NCBI GenBank assembly: GCA_041167675.1
Contig: JBEEIB010000184.1
Coordinates: 1-14,740, forward strand
DNA: 14,740 bases
From: DASTDH01 sp041167675
Lineage (GTDB): Bacteria > Verrucomicrobiota > Verrucomicrobiia > Chthoniobacterales > JAFAMB01
Direction: 5' to 3'
Both the position numbers and the translations under genes were made by a program. The first letter of the stretch is position 1. Every line of letters begins with the position of its first letter. The notes under the pieces were generated by a model, which worked only from the letters and a program-made list of their open reading frames with translations, was not told the origin of the DNA and did not search any database. Below are positions 7,584-13,810 of this stretch, piece after piece.

Positions 7584-8513
7584 CTAACCTGCAACCTTCT
7601 CCGCCAGCCATCGCTTCATCAGCTTTTGCGAGATGGTTTCGATATGGGGAAACCGAGCGATGTGCCGGCGCAGAACGTCTTTGGTTTCAGCGACATCAAA
7701 CCAGCGGACTTCGGCCAACTCGGACCCGCACACGATTTCCGTTGTCGTCGCGTCGGCGAAATAGCCGACCATCAATGATTGAGGAAACGGCCACGGCTGG
7801 GAGCCAAAGTACCGGAGATTGGTGATCTCAATTCCAGCTTCTTCTTTCACTTCGCGCACCACGGCTTCCTCCACGCTTTCACCCGCCTCGACAAATCCAG
7901 CGAGAGTCGAGAAAAGGCCCTCGGGCCAGCTTGGCTGCCGTCCCAACAAACAATAGTCACCGTGCTGAACGAGCATGATCGTCGCCGGATCGCTCCGCGG
8001 GAAATGTTTGGTCGCGCATTCCGGATTGGTGCAGGCCATCACATGGCCTGCCTCTTCGGGCAACGTCGGACTGCCACAACGAGAACAAAATTGCTGAGCG
8101 TCTTGCCAGTTAATCAGCGCTCTGACATAGAGGAGCACCTGCTGTTCATCCCGCGTGAGGACTCCTCTAAATTCACGAAGATGGATGAATCGCGCCTGAT
8201 TTTCGTCGAGGCCAATGACGGATAGTGCCTCGGCCGCTGTTTTCGGCTCGGTCAGGTTGGCGGCAAACGCCGGTTGATTGTCCGGTCGAAGCCCAAGAAA
8301 AATCAGTCTGATCGACGAAGGAAGCGCTGCCGCTGGTAGAACCAGAGGTCGTTTATCTCCCGAAATAGAGAAAAGATTTTGGCCACGCCACATTACATAG
8401 ACCGCCGCGGAACCGCCCCGTTGCTCCTCCAACCAAGCAACATCAGTACGCATATGCGCCTCTCGTTGCAGGCCGGTACGGGGATAATGTTCTAAAAATT
8501 GATCACAAGGCAT
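7584..8513 (-). CDS. nudC: NADH pyrophosphatase / RNA decapping Nudix hydrolase (NudC family)
   Basis: The 309-residue protein shows every NudC signature. A zinc ribbon uses Cys143, Cys146, Cys161 and Cys166 (CSRCG, CTNPEC). The Nudix box runs from Gly206 through Glu212, Arg220-Glu221 and Glu224-Glu225 to Gly227. The NADH-pyrophosphatase signature SQPWPFPQS follows at 238-246. An N-terminal region of about 135 residues precedes the ribbon, as in the E. coli enzyme. The family hydrolyses NADH to NMNH and AMP and removes NAD caps from RNA in the cytoplasm. ATG 8513 is preceded by AGGA at a rather long distance. The gene lies upstream of gre on the same strand with about 100 bases between them, and is divergent from the gene at 8628. 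Confidence 0.96.
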   Translation of the reverse strand: MPCDQFLEHYPRTGLQREAHMRTDVAWLEEQRGGSAAVYVMWRGQNLFSISGDKRPLVLPAAALPSSIRLIFLGLRPDNQPAFAANLTEPKTAAEALSVIGLDENQARFIHLREFRGVLTRDEQQVLLYVRALINWQDAQQFCSRCGSPTLPEEAGHVMACTNPECATKHFPRSDPATIMLVQHGDYCLLGRQPSWPEGLFSTLAGFVEAGESVEEAVVREVKEEAGIEITNLRYFGSQPWPFPQSLMVGYFADATTTEIVCGSELAEVRWFDVAETKDVLRRHIARFPHIETISQKLMKRWLAEKVAG

Positions 8514-8627
8514 GGTCTCTGCTGTCCTTTCCTGATAGATTGTAAACGCTTCTCGGAGCGACGGAGTTTCAAGACGCGGTATGGGAGTTGCGAATTTGTA
8601 TCGGATTTGCCGAACGCAAACACACCA

Positions 8628-9461
8628 ATGTCCATTCGACCCAAAATATTAGTATCAAAACAAATCGCGGATCTGGGTCCGCGCGAAATTCTCTTTCAGG
8701 AGACTCGGGGTTTCAAGTTATCGTTGGAGCCTTTAAATGTCGGACTTTCGGTGTCCCGCGCGAAAGTCCGGCTCAAAGGAGATGAACCACGAAAGCCGCC
8801 TTACTTTGCTTGCTGTTACGATGTTGGGACTCTCCAAGATGTAAACATCGTCGCCTTTATCTATCCGCTCTTGGCTGATTGGGAGGTGATGGAAAGGCAG
8901 CCGGAAAATTACCGATTGCGAATCCGGGCGGCGTTTCGAGAGGAAATGATTCACGCCGTTCAGGTAATCGCTGCCCGCAATCGCTACGAGAACACCCCGG
9001 AATTGCAAAATCGTTTTGCTGACACCGAAGCATATTACGAGTCTTTGTTAGGGAAGATTATTGAGGAGCTGGCGGTCAGCGAAGAAGGCCAGGAAGCTGT
9101 GCTTACGGCAGCGAGGCTTTATTACGAAGATTGGACGATCACTAATATGGAGGACCTCCGGCAAGTGGACCGAAATCGGCATGGCAGAGACGGATACATG
9201 GTCAGCGAGTTGATTCGCCAATTGATCCAAATCAGGTCTGGTGAGCCCCTAAGTGAGGAGGCGAAAGGAAAAGCCTGGGACAAGAATCGGGTGTTTTCAC
9301 TCGCTGAATTTGGTACGATCGAAAATCTTCTAAATTCGATGGCTGGGACCTTGCGAACAGCCGTTCCGAGATTGGTCAGCCTAAGTCCGACATTGGCGGA
9401 AGCCCTTGAGGAAATTGAGGGAATGATTCGTCGCCTGCATCAGATGGACGCAGCCAAATGA
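8628..9461 (+). CDS. Unrecognised 277-residue protein
   Basis: I do not recognise this family. The product is soluble, acidic and rich in helix-forming residues, with no signal peptide or membrane span. An N-terminal region (1-85) with a CCYD segment looks alpha/beta-like. It is followed by a mainly helical part with REEMIHAVQVIAARNRY (104-120) and EDWTITNMEDLRQVDRNRHGRDGYM (the middle and end of this stretch lie at about 167-191). The ExxH at Glu106/His109 with further acidic clusters could be a metal site, but this is speculative. Start 8628 (MSIRPK) was chosen because the frame from 8499 would run into the nudC start and its extra residues are low in plausibility; no SD is visible at either. 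It precedes the M20 amidohydrolase on the same strand by 93 bases. Confidence 0.8.
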   Translation: MSIRPKILVSKQIADLGPREILFQETRGFKLSLEPLNVGLSVSRAKVRLKGDEPRKPPYFACCYDVGTLQDVNIVAFIYPLLADWEVMERQPENYRLRIRAAFREEMIHAVQVIAARNRYENTPELQNRFADTEAYYESLLGKIIEELAVSEEGQEAVLTAARLYYEDWTITNMEDLRQVDRNRHGRDGYMVSELIRQLIQIRSGEPLSEEAKGKAWDKNRVFSLAEFGTIENLLNSMAGTLRTAVPRLVSLSPTLAEALEEIEGMIRRLHQMDAAK

Positions 9462-9554
9462 ATTTGCTCGGGCGCTGCAGTACACCAGCTCTGGAACAAC
9501 TCTCGCCAATCTCGTCGTTTGCAGGCACAATAAGGCGATCGCCCTATCCAAATC

Positions 9555-10787
9555 GTGTCACCAAAATCCGAGTCGTCTAAAGAACCGATCCTCCGCCTCA
9601 TAGAAACTACGCTGGCCAAATTAACGCCAGAAATTTCACGGTTCCGACGACATCTGCACCGAAATCCCGAACTCAGTGGCGAGGAGATCGAAACCACCCG
9701 GTTTCTGGCCCAGTGCCTTGACCGAGAAAAGATCCCTCATCGGATCGCGCAGGAAGGGAAAGGGATCATTACCGAAACGTTTGCCGGTATGCCAAACGCA
9801 CCGGCAATTGCCCTGAGAGCAGATATTGATGCTTTGCCGATTCAGGAAGAGAACGGCGTTGACTACCGATCGGCAAAACCCGGAGTGATGCACGCTTGCG
9901 GTCACGATGCCCATACCGCGATTTTGTTGGGGACGACGATCGCTTTGCGTCAGGCGGGACACCTGCCGGTGGCCTGGAGAAGCATATTTCAACCGTCTGA
10001 GGAGACCGGGCACGGCGCACTCGAGTTAGTAAAACAAGGGGCGGTTGATGGCGTAGCCGCGATTGTAGCTCTTCACGTCGATCCGAACCGCGAAGTCGGC
10101 TACCTTGGGCTGACACCGGGGCCTCGAACGGCGTTCTGCCAGGATTTCACTATCCGCGTGGTTGGCCGAGGGGGTCACGGCGCTAGACCGAGCGCTACCG
10201 TTGATCCGATTGCGGTTGCCGTCCAATTAGTCACATTGATCTATCAAGCCGTCCCAAGACAAATCGATTCTCGAGACCCGGTAGTAGTGACGATCGGAAT
10301 GATTCAGGGAGGCCAAACTCATAACGTCATTCCTGATTTCGTGACCTTGAAAGGAACGATCCGGGCCCTCAAAGACACAGTTTCAGAACAAGCTCGTCAT
10401 ACGCTGGAAAGACTCTGCCGTGGAACGGAACAGGCGTTCGGCGCATCCATTTCAATCGACTTCAGCGATCTCCTTCGAGGTATGACTAACGACCCAAAGG
10501 TGACGGAAATCTGCTTGAGCGCGGCGCGCGAACTAGTCGGAGCAGATCGAGTCGCTACGGATGATCGACCAAGCCTGGGCGGAGAAGATTTTGCCGATTA
10601 CTTGACCCATGTCCCCGGTTGCATGGTGAGCTTGGGCGTCAAGCGTCCCGGAACAGAGGTTACTGCCTTGCATACTTCAGGATTTGATATCGATGAGAAG
10701 GCCTTATTAATTGGAGCCAGGCTTTTCGCTCGGATCCTGCTCCGCTGGCCGGCGGATTTTGGCCGCACGGAATCGAACTCATGCTAA
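9555..10787 (+). CDS. M20-family metal-dependent amidohydrolase (M20D, hippurate hydrolase/aminoacylase-like)
   Basis: The 410-residue protein has the M20D pattern throughout: FRRHLHRNPELSGEE near the N-terminus, ALRADIDALP with Asp90, MHACGHDAHT with Cys115 and His117, PSEETGHGA with Glu149/Glu150, His174 in ALHVDP, the dimerisation-domain segment GGHGARPSATVDPI, and LGGEDFADY and ALHTSGF with His373 near the end. These are the expected metal ligands and catalytic base, so the enzyme should be active as a cytoplasmic hydrolase of N-acyl amino acids or related amides; substrate cannot be read. GTG 9555 is the first start that gives the normal N-terminus. Its stop overlaps the start of the transglutaminase-like gene (ATGCTAA), so the two are translationally coupled. 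Confidence 0.95.
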   Translation: MSPKSESSKEPILRLIETTLAKLTPEISRFRRHLHRNPELSGEEIETTRFLAQCLDREKIPHRIAQEGKGIITETFAGMPNAPAIALRADIDALPIQEENGVDYRSAKPGVMHACGHDAHTAILLGTTIALRQAGHLPVAWRSIFQPSEETGHGALELVKQGAVDGVAAIVALHVDPNREVGYLGLTPGPRTAFCQDFTIRVVGRGGHGARPSATVDPIAVAVQLVTLIYQAVPRQIDSRDPVVVTIGMIQGGQTHNVIPDFVTLKGTIRALKDTVSEQARHTLERLCRGTEQAFGASISIDFSDLLRGMTNDPKVTEICLSAARELVGADRVATDDRPSLGGEDFADYLTHVPGCMVSLGVKRPGTEVTALHTSGFDIDEKALLIGARLFARILLRWPADFGRTESNSC

Positions 10788-11593
10788 TCAGGATCGGATA
10801 CGACATTGCGCTACGGCTCTTTACCGCGACATCGATCATTTTCGTGTTGCGCGTGCATCCTTCGCGCAAAACCGATCTGATCGAAGGGGAAGACTTTCGA
10901 GTCGAGCCCAGCCTGCCGGTTGAAGACTACTTCGATATTTTCCAAAACCATTGCGGTCGAATAAACGCGCCGAGCGGTGTCGTCCGCTTCCGGAATAACG
11001 GACTTATTCGTGACTCCGGTGAGCCAGACTTCTTCGACCCGGATGTCGGACAATCCGAAATCAGCGATTTGCCGATCTCCACTCTGACATTCGTGTTGCC
11101 TACTCGATACTGCGAAGTAGATAGCGAGCTCCTCGACTTTGCGTGGAATAAATTCCAGAGCACCCCCCCGGGATGGGCACGGGTGCAAGCAATTTGCGAT
11201 TTCGTCCACAGCCACCTGCGTTTCGATTATTTACAAGCTCGATCGAATCGTACGGCGCTGGAGGCCTTCCGGGAAAAAGTAGGCGTCTGCCGCGACTTTA
11301 CTCACCTAGCGATTACGCTGTGTCGCTGTCTAAACATTCCAGCTCGCTATGTGACGGGCTACCTTGGCGATATTGGTATTCCTCCAGATCCGAATCCGAT
11401 GGATTTCAGCGCTTGGTTCGAAGTTTTCCTCGGCCAACAATGGTACACCTTCGATGCCCGCCACAATCGTCGCCGGATAGGACGCATCGTCATTGGCCGT
11501 GGCCGCGATGCGGGTGATGTCCCAATCGCAATGGTCTTCGGCCGGCATAATCTTGAACATTTTGAGGTGACTACCCACGAAGTGAAAGCGTAG
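10781..11593 (+). CDS. Transglutaminase-like protein with an altered catalytic triad
   Basis: The 270-residue product has the bacterial transglutaminase N-terminal region (about 1-130, beta-rich) followed by the transglutaminase core. The catalytic-Cys motif is clear: GVCRDFTHLAITLCRCLNIPARYVTGYL with Cys170. The Asp position is present in YTFDARHN (Asp225). The site that normally reads HAW is DFSAWFEV, with Ser210 in place of His. Related proteins may tolerate this, or a nearby His such as His227 may substitute. The function could be cross-linking or thiol-protease-like cleavage; it is not known. There is no signal peptide, so it is probably cytoplasmic. It starts inside the stop of the M20 gene (overlap 10781-10787), which suggests the two act together on peptide or amide substrates. 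Confidence 0.9.
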   Translation: MLIRIGYDIALRLFTATSIIFVLRVHPSRKTDLIEGEDFRVEPSLPVEDYFDIFQNHCGRINAPSGVVRFRNNGLIRDSGEPDFFDPDVGQSEISDLPISTLTFVLPTRYCEVDSELLDFAWNKFQSTPPGWARVQAICDFVHSHLRFDYLQARSNRTALEAFREKVGVCRDFTHLAITLCRCLNIPARYVTGYLGDIGIPPDPNPMDFSAWFEVFLGQQWYTFDARHNRRRIGRIVIGRGRDAGDVPIAMVFGRHNLEHFEVTTHEVKA

Positions 11594-11603
11594 ATGAAGT
11601 AGG

Positions 11604-11620
11604 CGCAGCTTCCTGCTGCG
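11604..11620. repeat. Small palindromic hairpin between convergent genes
   Basis: CGCAGC (11604-11609), loop TTCCT and GCTGCG (11615-11620) form a perfect 6-bp stem 10 bases after the transglutaminase stop. It lies in the 63-base gap facing the end of the DUF4337-like gene. No T-run follows on either strand, so it looks more like a short repetitive extragenic palindrome or a Rho-type 3' end protector than an intrinsic terminator. Confidence 0.5.
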
Positions 11621-11656
11621 GAGCGCCGTAGCCTTCGCAGCTGCACCTTGCTGTTG

Positions 11657-12205
11657 CTAGGCGTGAAACCTGATTATTCCTTCAACCAGAAACCACGTGC
11701 CAATCACCGCACCAAACAATCCAACGAACCAAAACCATTTCCGTTTCGTAAGTACTGAAATGGCGCCTATCGCAATCGAGATCTGAAAAAACGTAACCCC
11801 GCGGGCGAGAACATTATGAGCGCGAATGTGCGCCGCCGATTTCTCTTGAGCTTTCTCGGCCTCCTTCTTGATCTCCTCCTGTTCCGCCGAATACTGGTGA
11901 ACTTTCTTCTCATCGCCTGGGTCTACCTCTTTGCCCAGGGCGCGCTGCAATTCCATCTTCGATGCCAGAATATTCGCCTTAATCCCTTTTGCTTGGTAGT
12001 ACGACCATTGATCGGTCGCTTTCATTTGTTCGATCAATGCTTCATCCGAGTGGTGTCCGGCTAAAAGTGAGGAAACAGCCGCTAGCGCGGCAATCAAAGC
12101 TGAGCTAAGTGCCACTCCTAGCGTCCAACGCTCACCGGAGTGTTCCGCGTGATGGTGGATCTCTTCGTGAACAGATTCTAACGGTACTTCCGGTTCTTCG
12201 GGCAT
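11657..12205 (-). CDS. DUF4337-like membrane protein
   Basis: The 182-residue protein has a His- and Glu-rich N-terminus (HEEIHHHAEH), a transmembrane helix at about 27-50, a soluble stretch with DQWSYYQAKGIKANIL (65-80), an EK-rich coiled coil (about 98-125) and two closing helices (about 136-152 and 158-178). This order and the WSYYQAKGIK motif match what I know as DUF4337, a family of unknown function. The coiled coil between membrane segments suggests an oligomeric membrane protein with a cytoplasmic or periplasmic stalk. No SD is apparent before ATG 12205. It is convergent with the transglutaminase-like gene and divergent from the SUI1-like gene. Confidence 0.8.
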   Translation of the reverse strand: MPEEPEVPLESVHEEIHHHAEHSGERWTLGVALSSALIAALAAVSSLLAGHHSDEALIEQMKATDQWSYYQAKGIKANILASKMELQRALGKEVDPGDEKKVHQYSAEQEEIKKEAEKAQEKSAAHIRAHNVLARGVTFFQISIAIGAISVLTKRKWFWFVGLFGAVIGTWFLVEGIIRFHA

Positions 12206-12270
12206 AGAAAATCAAAGGTTGTGATACAGTCCTCTTCTAGGCGAAACCTTGTTAGTAATCCAGTCACCAA

Positions 12271-12335
12271 AAAGATAACCGATAGCCAACGGCCGAAAAT
12301 TTGTTGTTGGCTATCGGCGATTGGCCATCATCTTT
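12271..12335. repeat. Intergenic inverted repeat, CCGATAGCCAAC core
   Basis: A perfect 12-bp inverted repeat, CCGATAGCCAAC (12279-12290) and GTTGGCTATCGG (12306-12317), encloses a 15-base spacer; outer AAAGAT (12271-12276) and ATCTTT (12330-12335) also pair. It sits six bases before the SUI1-like ATG, in the divergent gap. It could act as a leader hairpin for that gene or be a repeat copied in from elsewhere. Confidence 0.85.
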
Positions 12336-12340
12336 GATTC

Positions 12341-12730
12341 ATGCCGTCCAATCCAAAAAAACGCATCAACACCCATGCGGCAACGAAGCCTTTGGCCAAA
12401 CTGCAAGATGCGTTTCCTGAGATGGACCTGGCGGAAGGATCGGACCACCCTCGTTCCGCTGACCAAACCGCGGCACCGCTCTGGAAGCTCGGCCGAGTCG
12501 TATTGGGTCGGGAAACGGCTCATCGCGGCGGAAAGACTGTGATTGTTGTTGACCAGTTCGCAACTCACTTGCCCCTCTCCGTGATCGAGACCATCGCCAA
12601 AAAGATTCGGGTGAGCTGCGGTTGTGGAGGATCCGTGAAAGGACGAACCATTGAAATCCAGGGCGATCAGCCAGATCGGGTGCGAGCGGTGCTAGAACAA
12701 GAGGGGTTTAAGGTAGCAGGTGTCGGGTGA
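12341..12730 (+). CDS. yciH: SUI1/eIF1-family translation factor (YciH-like)
   Basis: The 129-residue protein has a variable basic N-terminus (1-50), then a SUI1 domain: LGRETAHRGGKTVIVV (55-70), a helix LPLSVIETIAKKIR (77-90), and the signature CGCGGSVKGRTIEIQGD (93-109) with PDRVRAVLEQEGF completing the fold. Bacterial YciH proteins resemble eIF1 and are thought to influence start-codon selection or act under stress; their role is less defined than that of eIF1. Total length fits the family. No SD is visible before ATG 12341, and the strong inverted repeat at 12279-12317 would fold just upstream of the start, so translation could be controlled by that structure. Confidence 0.92.
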   Translation: MPSNPKKRINTHAATKPLAKLQDAFPEMDLAEGSDHPRSADQTAAPLWKLGRVVLGRETAHRGGKTVIVVDQFATHLPLSVIETIAKKIRVSCGCGGSVKGRTIEIQGDQPDRVRAVLEQEGFKVAGVG

Positions 12731-12747
12731 GAGAAGCTAGGAGCCAA

Positions 12748-12801
12748 GGATCTAGAATCCGGCCTTACCTTGCCTCGACTGACTTCTGAATTCTAGATTC
12801 C
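12748..12801. repeat. Imperfect intergenic inverted repeat after the SUI1-like gene
   Basis: GGATCTAGAAT (12748-12758) pairs with ATTCTAGATTCC (12790-12801) with one bulged base. A T6 run follows at 12809-12814. It may serve as a weak terminator for the SUI1-like gene, but the long loop (31 bases) and the 7-base gap before the T-run are not typical. The repeated TCTAGA/GAATTC words resemble the other word-like intergenic repeats in this window. Confidence 0.55.
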
Positions 12802-12816
12802 GAATTCGTTTTTTGC

Positions 12817-12845
12817 TTGCGCTTCCGGCGCCTTTTTCGTTTACT
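12817..12845 (+). promoter_or_regulatory. Candidate promoter of cassette copy 1
   Basis: TTGCGC (12817-12822), a 17-base gap and TTTACT (12840-12845) sit 11 bases before AAAGGAGG. The second cassette has TTGCGT, 17 bases and TTCACT at exactly the same distance. Each box alone is a poor match to sigma-70, so conservation between copies is the main evidence. The same bases can also form a short hairpin (GCGC-TTCCG-GCGC, then CTTTTT), which is an alternative explanation for the conservation. Confidence 0.42.
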
Positions 12846-12873
12846 TAACGGTTCCGAAAGGAGGCAAAACCTG

Positions 12874-12957
12874 TTGAACTTAAAAATATCTGTCCGCAAA
12901 ATGATGCAGTCCGGGACCAACACGGTTATTGCCCCGGCTCGCCTCAGTTACCGCTAA
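12874..12957 (+). CDS. 27-residue basic mini-protein, cassette copy 1 (TTG start)
   Basis: This short frame starts with TTG 12874 and ends at TAA 12957. A perfect AAAGGAGG (12857-12864) lies nine bases upstream, the strongest ribosome-binding site in the window. The protein begins MNLKISVRK and ends VIAPARLSYR; its paralogue at 13811 begins MNSKSIRIT and ends AYAPIRMNRR. Shared positions include MN, K, S, R, a central Thr and the AP-x-R tail. Both are strongly basic with no acidic residues and no membrane span. The role is unknown: it could be a free mini-protein, an RNA-binding peptide or a leader peptide whose translation controls the 93-residue gene after a 146-base spacer. It is too short for standard gene finders. 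Conservation with the paralogue is the main support. Confidence 0.68.
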   Translation: MNLKISVRKMMQSGTNTVIAPARLSYR

Positions 12958-13103
12958 ACCGCGTTCTCTTTCGAGAGGACGCTTTCCGGTAGTCGACTCC
13001 GCCGCTACGGCTTAACCGGCGTGTGTCTTCACGACCTCTATCCGGTCCGGATCGAAATCGGAACACACCGATATAACCCATTTATTATTAGATACTTACT
13101 ACT
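12958..13103 (+). promoter_or_regulatory. Untranslated spacer with conserved TAGTCGACTCC, copy 1 (possible structured leader RNA)
   Basis: No reading frame is supported here. Two hairpins can be drawn: TTCTCT-TTCG-AGAGGA (12964-12979, six pairs including one G-T, with a TTCG loop), and CCGGTAG/CTACGG (12986-13010, one bulge) with TAGTCGACTCC (12990-13000) reaching from its stem into its loop. Copy 2 keeps the motif at nearly the same distance from the mini-gene. No known riboswitch was recognised. The 93-residue gene that follows has no SD, so this leader may govern its translation. Confidence 0.45.
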
Positions 13104-13385
13104 ATGACTGTTTACGAATTACCACACCAGGCTTCGAGACCCAACCCCGGTCCTTCTCAAAATCAGAAGATTCCCGCGGCAAAAATAATCGATTTCTTTG
13201 CCGCGAGGGAGGCGTTGCGTTCGGAGGCTAGATTCGCTGCCCAAAGAAAGGCAAGCCAAGCTAAGCTTCGCGACGCGGCGCGGCGGCAGAAAGTTGTTTT
13301 CGATGCGCTCGAAAATGCCCTGTTCCTGCTGTTGCTGACGGCCTCAGCAGTCTTGGGCTTGCTGGCGATATCCGGCTTTGGGTGA
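13104..13385 (+). CDS. 93-residue tail-anchored membrane protein with KIIDFFAAREA motif, copy 1
   Basis: I do not recognise this family. The product has a polar, Pro/Gln-rich N-terminus (1-25), the motif KIIDFFAAREA (27-37) followed by SEAR (40-43), a basic and Ala-rich helical segment (44-66), and one C-terminal transmembrane helix (about 72-91) ending in ISGFG. The layout is that of a tail-anchored protein with its N-terminus in the cytoplasm. The paralogue at 14050 is also 93 residues and keeps the motif and the membrane end almost exactly, while the middle has diverged. There is no SD before ATG 13104 (the preceding 25 bases are AT-rich), but the N-termini of the two paralogues align, which supports this start. 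It lies between the mini-protein gene and a DUF3309 gene. Confidence 0.85.
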   Translation: MTVYELPHQASRPNPGPSQNQKIPAAKIIDFFAAREALRSEARFAAQRKASQAKLRDAARRQKVVFDALENALFLLLLTASAVLGLLAISGFG

Positions 13386-13513
13386 GTATAACACCATTGG
13401 ATGGCATATCGACGCTGCTTTGTCGCCGCGTCGGTATGCCTGTCTCGGCAAGGGGCGAATTATACAGCCGTCTCGCAAATTACACGCGAACTACTTGTCA
13501 AATCTTCGAGCAT

Positions 13514-13666
13514 ATGGGCACCATTCTGTTAATAATTATTGTGCTTTTGCTGATAGGCGCGCTTCCCCATTGGCCCTACAGTAGCGGCTGGGGATTTTAC
13601 CCATCCGGCGGCCTCGGCTTACTGTTGTTAATCCTCATTATTCTGATTGTGCTCAGGTATATTTGA
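13514..13666 (+). CDS. DUF3309-family mini-membrane protein (50 residues)
   Basis: The 50-residue product is two hydrophobic helices joined by a loop: MGTILLIIIVLLLIGALPHW, then PYSSGWGFYPSGG, then a Leu/Ile-rich helix. The PYSSGWG-x-YPSGG loop is what I know from DUF3309, a family of about 50 residues with no known function, often found in soil bacteria and sometimes near stress genes. ATG 13514 gives the normal family length. A longer frame from GTG 13382, which overlaps the stop of the 93-residue gene as GTGA, would add 44 residues with no family support, though that overlap could still allow coupled reinitiation. An intrinsic terminator follows at 13698. The gene has no counterpart in the second cassette. 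Confidence 0.9.
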   Translation: MGTILLIIIVLLLIGALPHWPYSSGWGFYPSGGLGLLLLILIILIVLRYI

Positions 13667-13697
13667 CCTTACGGCAACACCTAGACAAGCAGATCCG

Positions 13698-13731
13698 AAA
13701 TGGGACGACTAACTTAGTCGTCCCATTTTTT
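13698..13731 (+). terminator. Strong intrinsic terminator ending cassette copy 1
   Basis: AAATGGGACGACTAA (13698-13712) and its exact complement TTAGTCGTCCCATTT (13714-13728) form a long perfect hairpin, and the T-run continues to 13731. It lies 31 bases after the DUF3309 stop. It should also work on the other strand because of the A-run at its start. Confidence 0.95.
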
Positions 13732-13755
13732 GTGTAGAAATGAAGTTTTTTCAGC

Positions 13756-13784
13756 TTGCGTTAATCGCATCTTTTCTGTTCACT
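13756..13784 (+). promoter_or_regulatory. Candidate promoter of cassette copy 2
   Basis: TTGCGT (13756-13761), a 17-base gap and TTCACT (13779-13784) lie 11 bases before AAAGGAGG, matching copy 1 in position. The terminator at 13698-13731 implies that copy 2 needs a promoter within the 64 bases before its RBS, and this is the best candidate there. The individual boxes are weak. A small hairpin TGCG-TTAAT-CGCA before TCTTTT overlaps the same region. Confidence 0.45.
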
Positions 13785-13810
13785 CCATAATTCCGAAAGG
13801 AGGCAGAACC

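Larger units (their letters stand above)
12815..13385 (+). repeat. Tandemly duplicated cassette, copy 1 (copy 2 at 13754-14331)
   Basis: Copies 1 and 2 share, in the same order: a 42-base segment upstream of the RBS with 27 identical bases by hand count and no gaps, AAAGGAGGCARAACC, a 26-27-codon mini-gene, an untranslated spacer with TAGTCGACTCC, and a 93-codon gene. Between them lie a DUF3309 gene and an intrinsic terminator that are not duplicated. Confidence 0.88.

Noticed and set aside
7480..7611. Longer start for the Gre factor
   Set aside because: The added residues come from simple TAGCAAA repeats and the end of nudC; the shorter start puts the acidic tip at the family's standard positions.
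8499..8627. N-terminal extension of the 277-residue protein
   Set aside because: It would run across the nudC start and adds Cys/Arg-rich residues without pattern; MSIRPK at 8628 gives a clean start.
12817..12837. GCGC hairpin plus CTTTTT as intrinsic terminator of the SUI1-like gene
   Set aside because: The stem has only four pairs; the segment is better explained as part of the conserved element before the cassette, so it is not listed as a terminator.
13382..13513. GTG start extending the DUF3309 protein by 44 residues
   Set aside because: The family is about 50 residues long and starts at MGTILLI; the extension shows no pattern, though the GTGA overlap is noted.
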